From Salinispora arenicola (lineage in GTDB: Bacteria > Actinomycetota > Actinomycetes > Mycobacteriales > Micromonosporaceae): a stretch of 64,000 nucleotides of DNA. The position numbers and the translations under genes were made by a program. The stretch covers positions 1,922,001 through 1,986,000 of the forward strand of contig NZ_VFOL01000001.1 of the NCBI RefSeq assembly GCF_006716065.1, given 5' to 3'. The notes under the pieces were generated by a model, which did no database searches, was not told the origin of the DNA, and saw nothing but the letters and a program-made list of their open reading frames with translations. Below are positions 16,041 to 25,126 of this stretch, in pieces (position 1 is the first letter of the stretch; each line of letters opens with the position of its first letter).

Positions 16041-16763
16041 ATGGACTCCCGTGAGGCCGCCTCGGCGGTCGCAGGCTGGGCGTCGTTGCTCGCCGATGAC
16101 ACCCGGGCAACGGTGTGCCTGGCTCTGCTCGATGGACGGGCCTGGACACTGGGCGAGTTGGCCCGCCACGCCGGGGTGGCGGCGTCGACGCTGAGCCAGC
16201 ACGCTGATCAGCTGGTCGCCGCGGGGCTGTTGGTACAGCGCCGTCAGGGCCGACACCGTTATCTGCAGATCGACGGTCAGGCCGCGCCGCTGATCGAGGC
16301 CGTGGCCGCCGCGGCCGGACACCGCCCGGCTCCCACGCGGTCGCTGGCGGGCGCACGTCGCGGACACGCTCTGGCGCATGCGCGGACCTGCTACGACCAC
16401 CTGGCTGGCACCGTTGCGGTAGCCATAGCCGACGCGATGACCGAGCGTGGCCTGTTGACCTGGCGACACGGGTTGTCGCTGACCACTGATGGGGTGGCCT
16501 GGCTGGGTGATCTCGGTATTGCCGTATCCGAGGCCGATGCGCGCCGCCGACCGGCACTACGTGCCTGCCTGGACTTCACTGCCCGCCGCCCTCACCTAGC
16601 CGGAGCGGTCGGCGCCGCACTGTGCCACCACGCGTTCACCTCCGGCTGGATCACCCGTATCGGTACCAGCCGTGCGGTCACCATCACCGTCGCGGGCCGT
16701 CAGGCGTTGGTGCGACACCTGGGCATGGAGGAACAATCGCTGCGCCAGCCCCGGGCTGACTAG
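16041..16763 (+). CDS. ArsR-family regulator
   Basis: 240-aa regulator. N-terminal winged helix: WASLLADDTRATVCLALLDGRAWTLGELARHAGVAASTLSQHADQLVAAGLLVQRRQGRHRYLQI. The C-terminal ~140 residues form an effector domain of the large ArsR type also seen in monooxygenase-linked regulators. ATG 16041 lies 7 nt after CATGCT (16028-16033), again suggesting a leaderless transcript. It is divergent from the flavin reductase, with shared operators between them. Confidence 0.88.
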   Translation: MDSREAASAVAGWASLLADDTRATVCLALLDGRAWTLGELARHAGVAASTLSQHADQLVAAGLLVQRRQGRHRYLQIDGQAAPLIEAVAAAAGHRPAPTRSLAGARRGHALAHARTCYDHLAGTVAVAIADAMTERGLLTWRHGLSLTTDGVAWLGDLGIAVSEADARRRPALRACLDFTARRPHLAGAVGAALCHHAFTSGWITRIGTSRAVTITVAGRQALVRHLGMEEQSLRQPRAD

Positions 16764-17028
16764 TCCGCGCCTACGTTCACGACGTCACCCGGAACCCTGC
16801 CTGGCCCGTCCCTCCGCGGCGCACGGGACTCAGGATAAGGTCGGCGGATCCTTTGTCAGCCAAAGTTTGGTGTCCTCAGGACGACTTCGACGGCATCATC
16901 CTTGGCCTGGAAGTGGACACCAGTTAGTGCATGTTCCTCCACACTCGGTCCCACGGTCTGCTGGCTATCGGTTTCATCCACGTCGACGTGGTACGCACTG
17001 ACCCGGGTGCGCGGCGCCTGGATCGAGA

Positions 17029-17789
17029 TCAGTTGGTGGGTGGCTCGATGGCCACGAAGGTGGCGCCGAGCGGGATCGGCCAGGACGACGTTGCGGCCGT
17101 ACGAGGAATTCTGTGGCGCTGTCACCACCCGACCACCATGCGACACCGCCTGCTCCGCGGCCTTCTCCGCGTCGGGTACCCGGAATGTACGCCAGCCACG
17201 CCGCGTGCCCTTCGTGGGGGCGCTGGTCCGCACCGGCGAAGACTCCCGCCACGGGACGACCGTCGGAATTGAGCGTCACATACGGCACGGCCTCGAGCGG
17301 TTCGGTGTCGTAGCCGAAGACCCGCCGGTAGAACTCGACGGTGGAGGGCAGGTCGGCGCTGGTCACCTCGCTCCAGCAGGGTGCCCCGGCCTCGTCGACC
17401 ACCTGGGACCCGCTCAGCTCGCGGCCCTGCCACAGGGCGAAGATGCCGCCGGTGGTGTCCCGGGCGATCGCCAGCCAGCCGACCATGGCGTCCTCCTGCG
17501 GCTTCACCACCTGGCCACCGGCGTCGGTGACCCGTCGCAGCGCCGCCGCGCAGTCGTCCGTGGCGAGGTAGACAGTCCAGTTCGACTGCTCGGGCGCCGG
17601 CTCGCCCGGCTGCGGTTCGGCGATTGCCGCTACCGGCTTCCCGCGCACCTGGCACATCGTGTAGAAATCACCATCGAAGGTCCAGCCCAGCACCGGTCCG
17701 TAGAAGGCCATCGCGGTGTCCCGGCTGGGTACCGTCATGTCGAACCAGCATGGTGCGCCGGAAGCGTACGCGCCGTCAACGCCACTCAC
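17029..17789 (-). pseudogene. Two-domain VOC protein with two frameshifts
   Basis: Homologue of the double-glyoxalase actinobacterial family. Domain 1 (APCWFDMTVPSRDTAMAFYGPVLGW...) and the start of domain 2 (GAPCWSEVTSADLPSTVEFYRRVFGY) are intact. After GHAAWLAYI, one extra base shifts the frame: FRVPDAEKAAEQAV continues in frame two. A second extra base after VVLADP shifts again to LGATFVAIEPPTN and the natural stop at 17029. Either a recent pseudogene or two sequencing errors in GC-rich DNA; all three segments are otherwise well preserved. Confidence 0.8.
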
Positions 17790-17928
17790 GGAGTCTCCAC
17801 GTCGCTGGGTCCGCTGTCCATCGAAGTCTACGAGAACTGCGTGTGCGGAGGCAGCGACACTCGCGGTGCGGCGGTAGCCGGCTCAGGCCGTCACGGCGAG
17901 GAACTCCGCCGGCAACAGACTCAGTGCT

Positions 17929-19020
17929 TCAGGTCGGCAGTACCCGTTCGGTGACGACGTGGCCGTCGGGGAGACCAGCCGCCCGCACCACCTGCTGCAC
18001 GGCGTCCACCAGCAACGGAGGGCCGCAGACGTACACGTCGGGTGCCGCGGTGACCCGCAGCCCGGCCAGGTCCTCGGCCAGTACGTCGGCCGGGGTTCCG
18101 CAGCGGCCGGTCCAGGTCGGTCCGGGTTGCCAGACACAGGGCACCAGCTCGAAGCCCGGGAGCGCGTCGGTGATCTCGGCGAGGACGGGCAGATCGGGCA
18201 GGTCGTGCTCGGCGGTGACGCCGTATAACAGGCGAGCCGGATGCGGCTCGCCCCATTCGGCCATCCGACGCAGCAGCGACAGCAGCGGCGCCAGACCGGT
18301 GCCGCCGGCAACGAACCAGCGTGGCCGTAGCCCGCTCTCGCGTAGCGCGAACGCGCCGGTGGGGCCGTGCAGCACGATCCGCTCGCCGAGCGGACGCCGA
18401 CCGGCGAGCAGATCAGCGAGGTAGCCGGAGAAGTAGCCGCCCTCGTGTAGGCGGATCAGAAACTCCAGCTCGCCGTCCCAGTTCGGGGTGTTGGCCATCG
18501 AATACGCCCGGCGGCGATCGTCACCGGGTAGTTGCAGCTCCACGAACTGACCGGGGTCGAACTCGACACCGGTGCCGGCCGCCGCGTCCGGGGCGGCCTG
18601 CACCCGCAGCCAGACGGTGTCGTGCGCGATCGAGGTCACCGCCTCGATCGTGCCCTCGCGGCGACCGATCCCACCGTCGACGATCCGGGAACGGGGGTAG
18701 CTGACCTGGACCTGGACGCCGCCAAGCGGGTACGTGCGGCACAGCAGCACCCCACCGACCGCCTCCTGTTCCGGTGGCAGGGCCGCGGGGCTGTGCGGAC
18801 CGAGCCGGTAGGCACCCCGGGCGGTGGCGTGGCAGGAGCCGCAGGTGCCCTGCCCACACTGCGACGGCAGGACCAGCCCCGCGCCGCGGGCCGCCGTCAC
18901 CACGTCGCCGCCGTCGGGCACCGCGATGTCGAGCCGGACACCGTCGGCGGTGGTCAGGGTGACCGGGTAGTGGACGTCACCGGCGGAGCGACCCGCGTCC
19001 GGAGCTGCCGTCGTGGTCAT
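17929..19020 (-). CDS. hcr: Hybrid-cluster protein reductase (2Fe-2S, FAD, NAD(P)H)
   Basis: 363-aa electron-transfer enzyme. N-terminal plant-type ferredoxin domain with ligands Cys55, Cys60, Cys63 and Cys94 (QCGQGTCGSC...LLCRTYP), then an FAD-binding domain with RRAYSMANTP, and an NAD(P)H domain with FVAGGTGLAPLLSLLRR and YVCGPPLLVDAVQ. E. coli Hcr has its ferredoxin at the C-terminus; here the order is reversed, as in oxygenase reductases. Location 37 bp after hcp supports the role as the electron donor to Hcp. Confidence 0.85.
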   Translation of the reverse strand: MTTTAAPDAGRSAGDVHYPVTLTTADGVRLDIAVPDGGDVVTAARGAGLVLPSQCGQGTCGSCHATARGAYRLGPHSPAALPPEQEAVGGVLLCRTYPLGGVQVQVSYPRSRIVDGGIGRREGTIEAVTSIAHDTVWLRVQAAPDAAAGTGVEFDPGQFVELQLPGDDRRRAYSMANTPNWDGELEFLIRLHEGGYFSGYLADLLAGRRPLGERIVLHGPTGAFALRESGLRPRWFVAGGTGLAPLLSLLRRMAEWGEPHPARLLYGVTAEHDLPDLPVLAEITDALPGFELVPCVWQPGPTWTGRCGTPADVLAEDLAGLRVTAAPDVYVCGPPLLVDAVQQVVRAAGLPDGHVVTERVLPT

Positions 19021-19057
19021 CGCCGGCCGCCCCGCCCGGCCCGTGCCCAGACGGCCC

Positions 19058-20737
19058 TCATGCGCCGGCTCCGGCCAGGGCGGATTCGAGATCGGCGGCC
19101 GGGTCGCCGATCGGGGCGATGCCGAACTTGGCCACCAGCACCTCCAGCAGCCCGGGAGTGAGGAAGGCGGGCAGGGTGGGACCGAGCCGAATCCCGGTGA
19201 TCCCCAGCGACAGCAGGCTGAGCAGGACCGCCACCGCCTTCTGCTCGAACCAGGAGATCACCAGGCTCAGCGGCAGGTCGTTCACGCCGCAGTCGAACGC
19301 CTCGGCCAGCGCCTGGGCGATGCGGACCGCGGCGAACGCGTCGTTGCACTGGCCGACGTCGAGGAGCCGGGGCAGCGACGGCAGGCCGGGGAGGCTTCCG
19401 AAGTCGTGGTTGTTGAACCGGTACTTGGCGCAGCCGAGAGTGAGGATGACCGAGTCGGGCGGAGTCTCCTCGGCGAACTTGGCGTAGTAGTTGCGTCCCG
19501 GCAACGCCCCGTCGCAGCCGCCGATCAGGAAGAAGTGCCGGATCGCGCCGGCCTTCACCGCGTCCACCACCGCGCCGGCGGCGCCCAGTACCGCGGTGCG
19601 GCCGAACCCGACCGTGACCGTGCGGTCCTCGGGGCTGTCCTCGGCGAAGCCGGGCAGTGCCTGCGCGGCCCGGATCGCCGGCGCCCAGTCGTGGTGCTTG
19701 AGGTGGCGCACGCCCGGCCAGCCGGTCGGCCCGGTCGTGAAGATCCGCTGCCGGTAGCTGAGCAGTGGTTCGATCATGCAGTTGCTGGTCATCACGATGG
19801 CACCGGGGAACGCCGCGAAGTCCTGCTGCTGGTCCTGCCACGCACCGCCGTAGTTACCGGCCAGATGCGGGTGGGCGGCCAACTCCGGGTAGGCGTGCGC
19901 GGGCAGCAGTTCGCCGTGGGTGTAGACGTTGATCCCGGTGCCCGCGGTGGCTTCCAGGATATCGCCGAGGTCGCGCAGGTCGTGGCCACTGACCAGCAGC
20001 GCCTTGCCAGCCCGGGGGGTCGTCCGCACCGGGCGCGGGACCGGCTGGCCGAACGTGCCCGTGTTGGCCCGCTCCAGCAGTTCCAGTACGGCCAGGTTCA
20101 GCGTGCCCAGGCGCAGCGCGTAGCCAAGCAGGTCGTCGATGTCGCTCGGGTCGCCGGCCAGATAGTCGAGGGCCTGCTCCACTCCGGCGAAGACCTCGGC
20201 ACTGGTCGAACCGAGGACCGCAGCGTGGTAGGCGTACGCGCAGATTCCCTTGAGCCCGTACAGATTCAGCGCCCGTGCGGCCACCACGTCCGGCCCGACC
20301 AGCGGCAACCCGACCGTTACGCCGTGCTCGGCGGCCTGCGCGAGTAGTCCGTCGGTACCCTCGGCCGGCACCCATGCGGCCGGGCCGTCCAGTGGCTCCG
20401 GCTCCTGCCCCGCTGCCGCGCAGGCCGCGAGATAGCCGGCGCGGACCCGGTCCCGCACGGTCGCGGCCTCGGCCAACAGGGTCACGAATCGGGTAGCGGT
20501 GAAGTTGACATTGGTCAGCGTGGTGAACATCCCGTACAACACGAACGTCGCCGCGTCATCGTCCGGGGCGCCGAGGGCCCGCGCCCGGACGGCGTACTGG
20601 GAGATTCCCTTGAGCGCGTACACCAGGAGGTCCTGAAGGTCCGCGGTGGACTCGTCCTTGCCGCAGATGCCTCGCGTGGCGGCGCAGCCCGGCGTGGCGC
20701 CGGAACGGTCGGTCTGCTCGCACTGAAAACAGAACAC
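19058..20737 (-). CDS. hcp: Hybrid-cluster protein / hydroxylamine reductase
   Basis: 559-aa redox enzyme that reduces nitric oxide and hydroxylamine under nitrosative or oxygen-limited conditions. N-terminal cysteines Cys3, Cys6, Cys18 and Cys25 have CX2CX11CX6C spacing, the class II form found in facultative organisms. Hybrid-cluster ligand motifs follow: [44 protein letters not shown] 20737 has GGGAGA upstream. Behind an FNR-type box and a Crp/Fnr regulator gene, followed by its reductase. Confidence 0.95.
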   Translation of the reverse strand: MFCFQCEQTDRSGATPGCAATRGICGKDESTADLQDLLVYALKGISQYAVRARALGAPDDDAATFVLYGMFTTLTNVNFTATRFVTLLAEAATVRDRVRAGYLAACAAAGQEPEPLDGPAAWVPAEGTDGLLAQAAEHGVTVGLPLVGPDVVAARALNLYGLKGICAYAYHAAVLGSTSAEVFAGVEQALDYLAGDPSDIDDLLGYALRLGTLNLAVLELLERANTGTFGQPVPRPVRTTPRAGKALLVSGHDLRDLGDILEATAGTGINVYTHGELLPAHAYPELAAHPHLAGNYGGAWQDQQQDFAAFPGAIVMTSNCMIEPLLSYRQRIFTTGPTGWPGVRHLKHHDWAPAIRAAQALPGFAEDSPEDRTVTVGFGRTAVLGAAGAVVDAVKAGAIRHFFLIGGCDGALPGRNYYAKFAEETPPDSVILTLGCAKYRFNNHDFGSLPGLPSLPRLLDVGQCNDAFAAVRIAQALAEAFDCGVNDLPLSLVISWFEQKAVAVLLSLLSLGITGIRLGPTLPAFLTPGLLEVLVAKFGIAPIGDPAADLESALAGAGA

Positions 20738-20749
20738 GGATCTCCCAAA

Positions 20750-20828
20750 TCAAGTCCGAACTGCGCTTAATAGGCGCGCGGACTTGACGTTAGGACAACG
20801 ATCAAGGGAATGCCTTGATCTCCATCAA
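20750..20828 (-). promoter_or_regulatory. hcp promoter with FNR/DNR box and inverted repeats
   Basis: TTGAT-CTCC-ATCAA (20815-20828) matches the FNR/DNR consensus TTGAT-N4-ATCAA exactly. It shares its left arm with GATCAAGG-GAATG-CCTTGATC (20800-20820). TAACGT (20792-20787 on the minus strand) is a possible -10, giving a start near 20780 and placing the FNR box centre at -41.5, the class II activation position. A second inverted repeat TCAAGTCCG/CGGACTTGA (20750-20758, 20779-20787) lies around the start. The FNR box overlaps the stop codon of the regulator gene. Confidence 0.75.
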
Positions 20829-21538
20829 GGAACCGGACCCAGTCGGCCACCCTCGACGACCAGGCGCATCCGGGCTACGTCGAGCACGGCCACCCGACGC
20901 CCCTCGACCCGGATCAAGCCCGTATCGGCAAGATCCCGCAACGTCCGGGAGAAATGCTCCGGCGACAGATTCAGCCGCGACGCCAGCACCGCCTTACCCG
21001 CCGGCAGCTCCACCACCACCGACTCACCCGCCTCCGGACCAGCCAGCGACAACAACAGGTCAGCCACCCGCTCAGCGGCACTGCTCAACGACACCGACGC
21101 GATCTGCCGGACCAGCCTGTGTAACCGCACCGACATACCCACCAGCATCAGCCGGGCGAAGTCCGGATCCTGCGCGATCAGATCATGGACGGTGCGGGAT
21201 CCGACCACCAGTAGACGTGTCGCGGACAACGCCACGGCTGTCACCGGGTACGGCCGATGCCCGAACATCAGTGCCTCCGCGAACGTCTCACCAGGCGCGA
21301 CGATCTCCAGAACCTTTTCCCCACCACCCCCACCGGCCACAGTCAACTTGACCTGCCCGGACAGAACACAGTAAAACGCCGAACACAGCTCACCCGCCCG
21401 GAACAACACCTCGCCCCGCAACAGCCGTCGCTCCCGAGCATCCACGGCCACCGCCGCCAAAAGACTCTCCGGCAACTCACTGAACAACGCCACATCCCGC
21501 AGCATCGACCGGATCCCGTCCCCACGACTCACCGCCAT
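20825..21538 (-). CDS. Crp/Fnr-family regulator (probable NO-responsive hcp activator)
   Basis: 237-aa protein. N-terminal cyclic-nucleotide-binding-like beta-roll: LFSELPESLLAAVAVDARERRLLRGEVLFRAGELCSAFYCVLSGQVKL. C-terminal winged helix with LASRLNLSPEHFSRTLRDLADTGLI, whose recognition segment (PEHFSR) resembles FNR/DNR members. It lacks the N-terminal cysteine cluster of oxygen-sensing FNR, so it fits the DNR/NnrR type sensing NO. Start ATG 21538. Located immediately upstream of hcp with a consensus FNR box at its 3' end. Confidence 0.85.
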   Translation of the reverse strand: MAVSRGDGIRSMLRDVALFSELPESLLAAVAVDARERRLLRGEVLFRAGELCSAFYCVLSGQVKLTVAGGGGGEKVLEIVAPGETFAEALMFGHRPYPVTAVALSATRLLVVGSRTVHDLIAQDPDFARLMLVGMSVRLHRLVRQIASVSLSSAAERVADLLLSLAGPEAGESVVVELPAGKAVLASRLNLSPEHFSRTLRDLADTGLIRVEGRRVAVLDVARMRLVVEGGRLGPVP

Positions 21539-21949
21539 CCAACAACCCTGCCACCCCGAGAACACACATCGGCGGCCCGGCCCTAGGAAGGCTTCTTGCG
21601 CCCGCCCCACCAGCACCCGATATCGTCGCCCACCGGGCAGCCGAGGTCACGTCCCGAGCCCCCGCTCGTCGCGTGATCAGACTGCTACCCAGGCAGTGCC
21701 AGTGCACCGACTCGTCTACTCCGGCAGCGGCACCGACCTGTGGTCGCCAATGGACCAACCCGAACCGACTCGGGCGCCCACCGAATGGCCCGATCGTGGC
21801 TGGCCAGGTGGCAGACCAAAGCCAGGGTTGTGGACCGCCTGACGGACAAGGCGCACCGTGGTGGCCCTGTCGTATCCGGCGGTGAATGGTGAGATTCGCC
21901 GGTGGGTCAGGTTCGCCGAGCCCGGGACGTCCCTTGTTTCGTTTCCGGA
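21539..21949. other. Gene-poor interval
   Basis: 411 bp between the Crp/Fnr gene start and the end of the allene-oxide-cyclase-like gene. I see no gene, terminator or repeat; open frames lack motifs or signal peptides. Confidence 0.35.
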
Positions 21950-22597
21950 CTATTCCAGGACGGGGGTCGACTCGGTGTGGTGGAGTGGAGAGTGCCTGGC
22001 CGGGACGGATGTCGACGCGGCGGCCCGACCGGTGTCATCCGAGAACATTCGCAGGGCCTGTGGATCTGCAATGGTCACCGTGAAGACGGCTGTCTGCCCG
22101 GAGACCGCCTCGATGGTGCCGGAGGCGCCCGCGAAGCCTCCGGTACCGCCGGTGATGGCGAACATTCGGACTCCCTCCAGCGGGTCAAGGCCCATGGCGG
22201 TCATCTGGCCGTACGGTGTGTCGAAGATGCCTGCCACCTGCCTCATCGTGCGGCCCTGTTCGACACTGACCAGAGTTCCCAGGCTGCTCCAGGTCCCGAA
22301 TGGCCTACCGGTTGCCATCTCGGTCGACGTTCCGTAAGCGATCCGCACATCGCCGACCTTCGGACGGTCGGACGTGGAGGACTCGTACACCGTGGCGGGT
22401 TCGAGGACGAGTTTGATCACCAACGTCCTGTCCTGGAGGTGGTCCCTGTCGTGTGGGAGTGGTAACTCGTGCCATGGGGCGGGGTCGGGTACCTGCACCT
22501 GGGCTGGGTCCGCCGATGCGGCCGTCGGCGTCATCGCCGCGATCATGGCTAGTGCGGCCAGCCCACTCCGAGTGGCCCAACCACGGAGGTGAGACAT
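21950..22597 (-). CDS. Secreted allene-oxide-cyclase-like barrel protein
   Basis: 215-aa exported protein. Signal peptide (LAALAMIAAMTPTAASA), then a small beta-barrel with LVIKLVLEPATVYESSTSD, GTWSSLGTLVSVEQGRTM, MTAMGLDP and FAITGGTGGFAGASGTIEAVSG, the glycine-rich strand pair characteristic of the allene oxide cyclase/dirigent barrel. Bacterial members are of unknown function. GAGAGGGG precedes ATG. The C-terminal tail is alanine/serine-rich and probably disordered. Confidence 0.82.
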   Translation of the reverse strand: MSHLRGWATRSGLAALAMIAAMTPTAASADPAQVQVPDPAPWHELPLPHDRDHLQDRTLVIKLVLEPATVYESSTSDRPKVGDVRIAYGTSTEMATGRPFGTWSSLGTLVSVEQGRTMRQVAGIFDTPYGQMTAMGLDPLEGVRMFAITGGTGGFAGASGTIEAVSGQTAVFTVTIADPQALRMFSDDTGRAAASTSVPARHSPLHHTESTPVLE

Positions 22598-23129
22598 GTG
22601 TACGCCCCTCTCAAGACCAATATCCGGAAGGTAGATTTAGTCGTACTTCACTGACTTCCTCTCATATTAGTGCGATTTGTGCTCGAGCAGTCGGTGTATG
22701 CGGCGGTAGACGGGATTGCCACGTATGGGTGCTGCGCTGGCCGCTGCCGAGCATCCTGACGACGAGGCGGTGGTGAGTGCATCGCCAGATCAACAGCGGT
22801 AGAGGACGCCGCTGACATATGAGTACATCAGCACCAAGTCGGTATTAACAGGGCGAACCTAGTTAAGCCCACAAAAGCGAACATCGGGTAGCGGGCGCTT
22901 ACCCGGCAGGCGCAATCGCTCGTGGCTGATTGCCGGTTCACGACGTGTGCCTCTTGATGCTCGATGCCCGCGCCCCGTTGCCGGACTATCTCTGGCTGGC
23001 GACCATGGTCCCGCCACGATCTCCCGACGTGGCGCCCGCTATCACGTCGCTGCGCGGCAGGATGTCGGCAGCGAGGTTAACCGAGTCCACATCGTCCGCA
23101 TCGGACACACCCGCCCGATCATCCGCCGT
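22598..23129. other. AT-richer intergenic region
   Basis: 532 bp without a supportable gene. The first 200 bp are noticeably AT-richer than the surroundings and should contain the promoter of the secreted barrel protein. I could not fix -35/-10 elements with confidence. Confidence 0.35.
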
Positions 23130-24017
23130 TTAGCCGTACTTTCGCAGCACCGCTTTGGTGTCGCGAATCCAGTCCGGAGCGTCGGTGCCGAAGTGAGCGA
23201 GGAAGCTGAGCTGTTCGCGGAGGTTGAGCAGGTCCGTGCGGTCGCGCCAGCCGGGCTGGAGGCAGGCAGCTTCTTCGTAGGCGGCGAAGAAGGGCTCGGG
23301 CGGGCGGTCGATGCTGTAGATCATACTGATGTCGGCTTCGGCCCAGTTCCAGTGGACCGCGGGGTCGATGAGGACGGGAATGCCCTGGTCGGTGGCGATG
23401 AGGTTGTTGCGCCAGAGGTCTCCGTGAGTGAGTACCGCGGGAGCGGGCGGGATCAGTTCGGGTAGCCGTTGGCAGATGCGCTCCAGACGGGTCAGGTCCG
23501 TGGAGTCCAGGGCCTGTTGGACCTTCGGCTCGGTCGCGTAGCGCAGCAACCGGTGGGTGGCGAAGAACTCGTGGCCGTCGCCGGTCTGCTTGTTGCGCTG
23601 GGGCAGCAGACCGAGCCAGCCGTCCGCTGACCAGCCGAAGGTGCTGCCCTGGACCGAGTGCAGGCGGGCGACAGTACGGCCGGTTTCTTCCCAGTACCGG
23701 TCGGTGTCGGGACGGGGGGCCAGGGCGGCGAGGACGAGGTGGTGCTCGGCCACCTCGTACACCTCGGGGGTGTTGACACCGCCGAGTTCACTCAGGGCGC
23801 GTCGCCCTGCGGCTTCCAGGGCGAACATGCCGGGCGGGCTGTGTGGGGGCGTCGGGGTCCGCTTGACCACGGCAGGCCTGCCGTCGGCCAGCCGGACCCG
23901 CTGCACGTCGTGGGCGGCCCCGCCCGAGAGGGGTTCCCAACCGGTGGCGCCATCCAGCACCGACGTGCCCCTCCCGGCAGGCGTGTCGGGACGCTCCGGC
24001 GACTCAGACATCGGCAC
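23130..24017 (-). CDS. Fructosamine kinase family protein
   Basis: 295-aa aminoglycoside-phosphotransferase-fold kinase of the fructosamine/ketosamine-3-kinase family, proteins that deglycate lysines by phosphorylation. Seen: AVVKRT (ATP lysine), FALEAAGRRAL, catalytic loop LTHGDLWRNNLI (Asp200) and magnesium site LIDPAVHWNWAEADI (Asp218). Start may be ATG 24017 or 24011. It is the last gene of an apparently co-directional sulfur-metabolism unit and overlaps the 48-aa protein before it. Its link to sulfide oxidation is unexplained. Confidence 0.88.
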   Translation of the reverse strand: MPMSESPERPDTPAGRGTSVLDGATGWEPLSGGAAHDVQRVRLADGRPAVVKRTPTPPHSPPGMFALEAAGRRALSELGGVNTPEVYEVAEHHLVLAALAPRPDTDRYWEETGRTVARLHSVQGSTFGWSADGWLGLLPQRNKQTGDGHEFFATHRLLRYATEPKVQQALDSTDLTRLERICQRLPELIPPAPAVLTHGDLWRNNLIATDQGIPVLIDPAVHWNWAEADISMIYSIDRPPEPFFAAYEEAACLQPGWRDRTDLLNLREQLSFLAHFGTDAPDWIRDTKAVLRKYG

Positions 24018-24150
24018 TGGCCTCCGCCCTGCCGTGGTCGGCGAGCACTTCGCGCGACGTGGCGCGCAGGACAGCCTCGGTGGCGAGGGCAGCCCCGGTG
24101 GTCTTCGGGTCGGGCCAGGAGATGTCGTAGCCGACAGCCTTCTCCGCCAC
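24004..24150 (-). CDS. Small protein (48 aa) coupled to fructosamine kinase gene
   Basis: Short frame starting GTG 24150 with an unusually strong Shine-Dalgarno (GGAGGAGGG, 24153-24161). It encodes AEKAVGYDISWPDPKTT, then GAALATEAVLRATSREVL, and ends in ADV. The stop overlaps the first codons of the next gene by 8-14 nt, a translational-coupling arrangement. The residues look like ordinary protein (amphipathic helix, WPDP turn), but I do not recognise a family. No cysteine, so no redox role is indicated. Confidence 0.6.
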   Translation of the reverse strand: MAEKAVGYDISWPDPKTTGAALATEAVLRATSREVLADHGRAEASADV

Positions 24151-24187
24151 TTTCCCTCCTCCTCTCGAATGCCGTCCGGCGTGCCTT

Positions 24188-24589
24188 CTACTCGACGGTG
24201 ATGGTCACGTCGGGCGGGTTCATCAGCGTGTTGTGGAGCGTGCAGTGCCCGGCGACCGCGGTCAGCGCGGGGATGCGTTCGGTGGGGAAGCCCACGGGTG
24301 GGTCGATGGTGACCCGGATCGCGGCGACCCGGGCGGGCCGGTCGGTGGCCATGTCGAAGTCGGCGTGCACGCGCAGCCCCGTGCGGTCGTCACCGTGCCG
24401 GTCGAGGTACCGGCCGGCGTAGAAGGAGACGCACGTGGCGAGTGAGGCAGCGAACAGCTCGGTCGGGGTGGGCGCCTTGTCGGTGCCGCCGGCGTCGACG
24501 GGCTGGTCGACGGTAAGGTGGTGTCCACGTACGTGGATCTCGTAGACGTCGCCGTCGACGTGTTCGACGCGCACTTTTCCGCTGGCCAT
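24188..24589 (-). CDS. OsmC family protein
   Basis: 133-aa OsmC/Ohr-fold thiol protein. The two redox cysteines are present: Cys53 (SLATCVSFYAGRYL) and Cys116 (AGHCTLHNTL), with TPTELFAASL before the first. Family members reduce organic peroxides or act on persulfides. Position in a cluster with SQR, TusE and DsrE favours a sulfane-sulfur role, by inference. ATG 24589 is 10 bp after the stop of the DsrE-like gene, so the two are co-transcribed. Confidence 0.9.
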   Translation of the reverse strand: MASGKVRVEHVDGDVYEIHVRGHHLTVDQPVDAGGTDKAPTPTELFAASLATCVSFYAGRYLDRHGDDRTGLRVHADFDMATDRPARVAAIRVTIDPPVGFPTERIPALTAVAGHCTLHNTLMNPPDVTITVE

Positions 24590-24599
24590 GGCAGTCCTC

Positions 24600-25112
24600 C
24601 TAGATGAACAGCAGTTGGGCGCCGTCGGTCTTCTCGATGAAGTCGGCGGCGTTGATGATGTCCTCGACGCCCTCGTACAGGTCGTCCTTGGCCAGGTGCA
24701 TCATGTCGGCGGACATCCGGCAGGCCCACAGGTGCCCGCCGGAGGCGACGATCTGCTCCAGGAACTCGGGCACCTCGGGGACGCCGACCTCGGCGATCTG
24801 CTTCTTCATCTGGTGGGTGGCCATCGCGGTCATCCCGGGCAGGCCGCCGATGCCTTGCGGCAGGTGGGTGGCGGTGTTGCCCAGCATCGTGAACTTCAGG
24901 TCGCCCATCCTCGACCTGGTGATCATGTCGAAGCCCCAGAAGGTGAAGAACAGGTGGGTCTCGACGCCTTCGCCGAGGGCGGCGTTGGCGAGGATGAGGC
25001 CGGGGTAGGCCATGTCGAGGTTGCCCTTGGAGCAGATGATGGCGAGTTTGCGGTCGGTGCTCCGGTCGTCGTCGAAGTTCGGGACGATCGCCGGTGCGGC
25101 CTGAGTTGTCAT
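24600..25112 (-). CDS. DsrE/DsrF/DrsH-like sulfur-carrier protein (DsrE2 type)
   Basis: 170-aa protein of the DsrE superfamily. KLAIICSKGNLDMAYPGLILANAALGEGVETHLFFTFWGFDMIT is the typical N-terminal Rossmann-like start, with a cysteine in the first loop (IICSKG). A second conserved cysteine is in HLWACRMSADMM, the DsrE2 active-site position. These proteins relay persulfide sulfur. ATG 25112; 14 bp downstream of the TusE-like gene. Confidence 0.9.
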   Translation of the reverse strand: MTTQAAPAIVPNFDDDRSTDRKLAIICSKGNLDMAYPGLILANAALGEGVETHLFFTFWGFDMITRSRMGDLKFTMLGNTATHLPQGIGGLPGMTAMATHQMKKQIAEVGVPEVPEFLEQIVASGGHLWACRMSADMMHLAKDDLYEGVEDIINAADFIEKTDGAQLLFI

Positions 25113-25126
25113 GGCAGTACTCCCGT

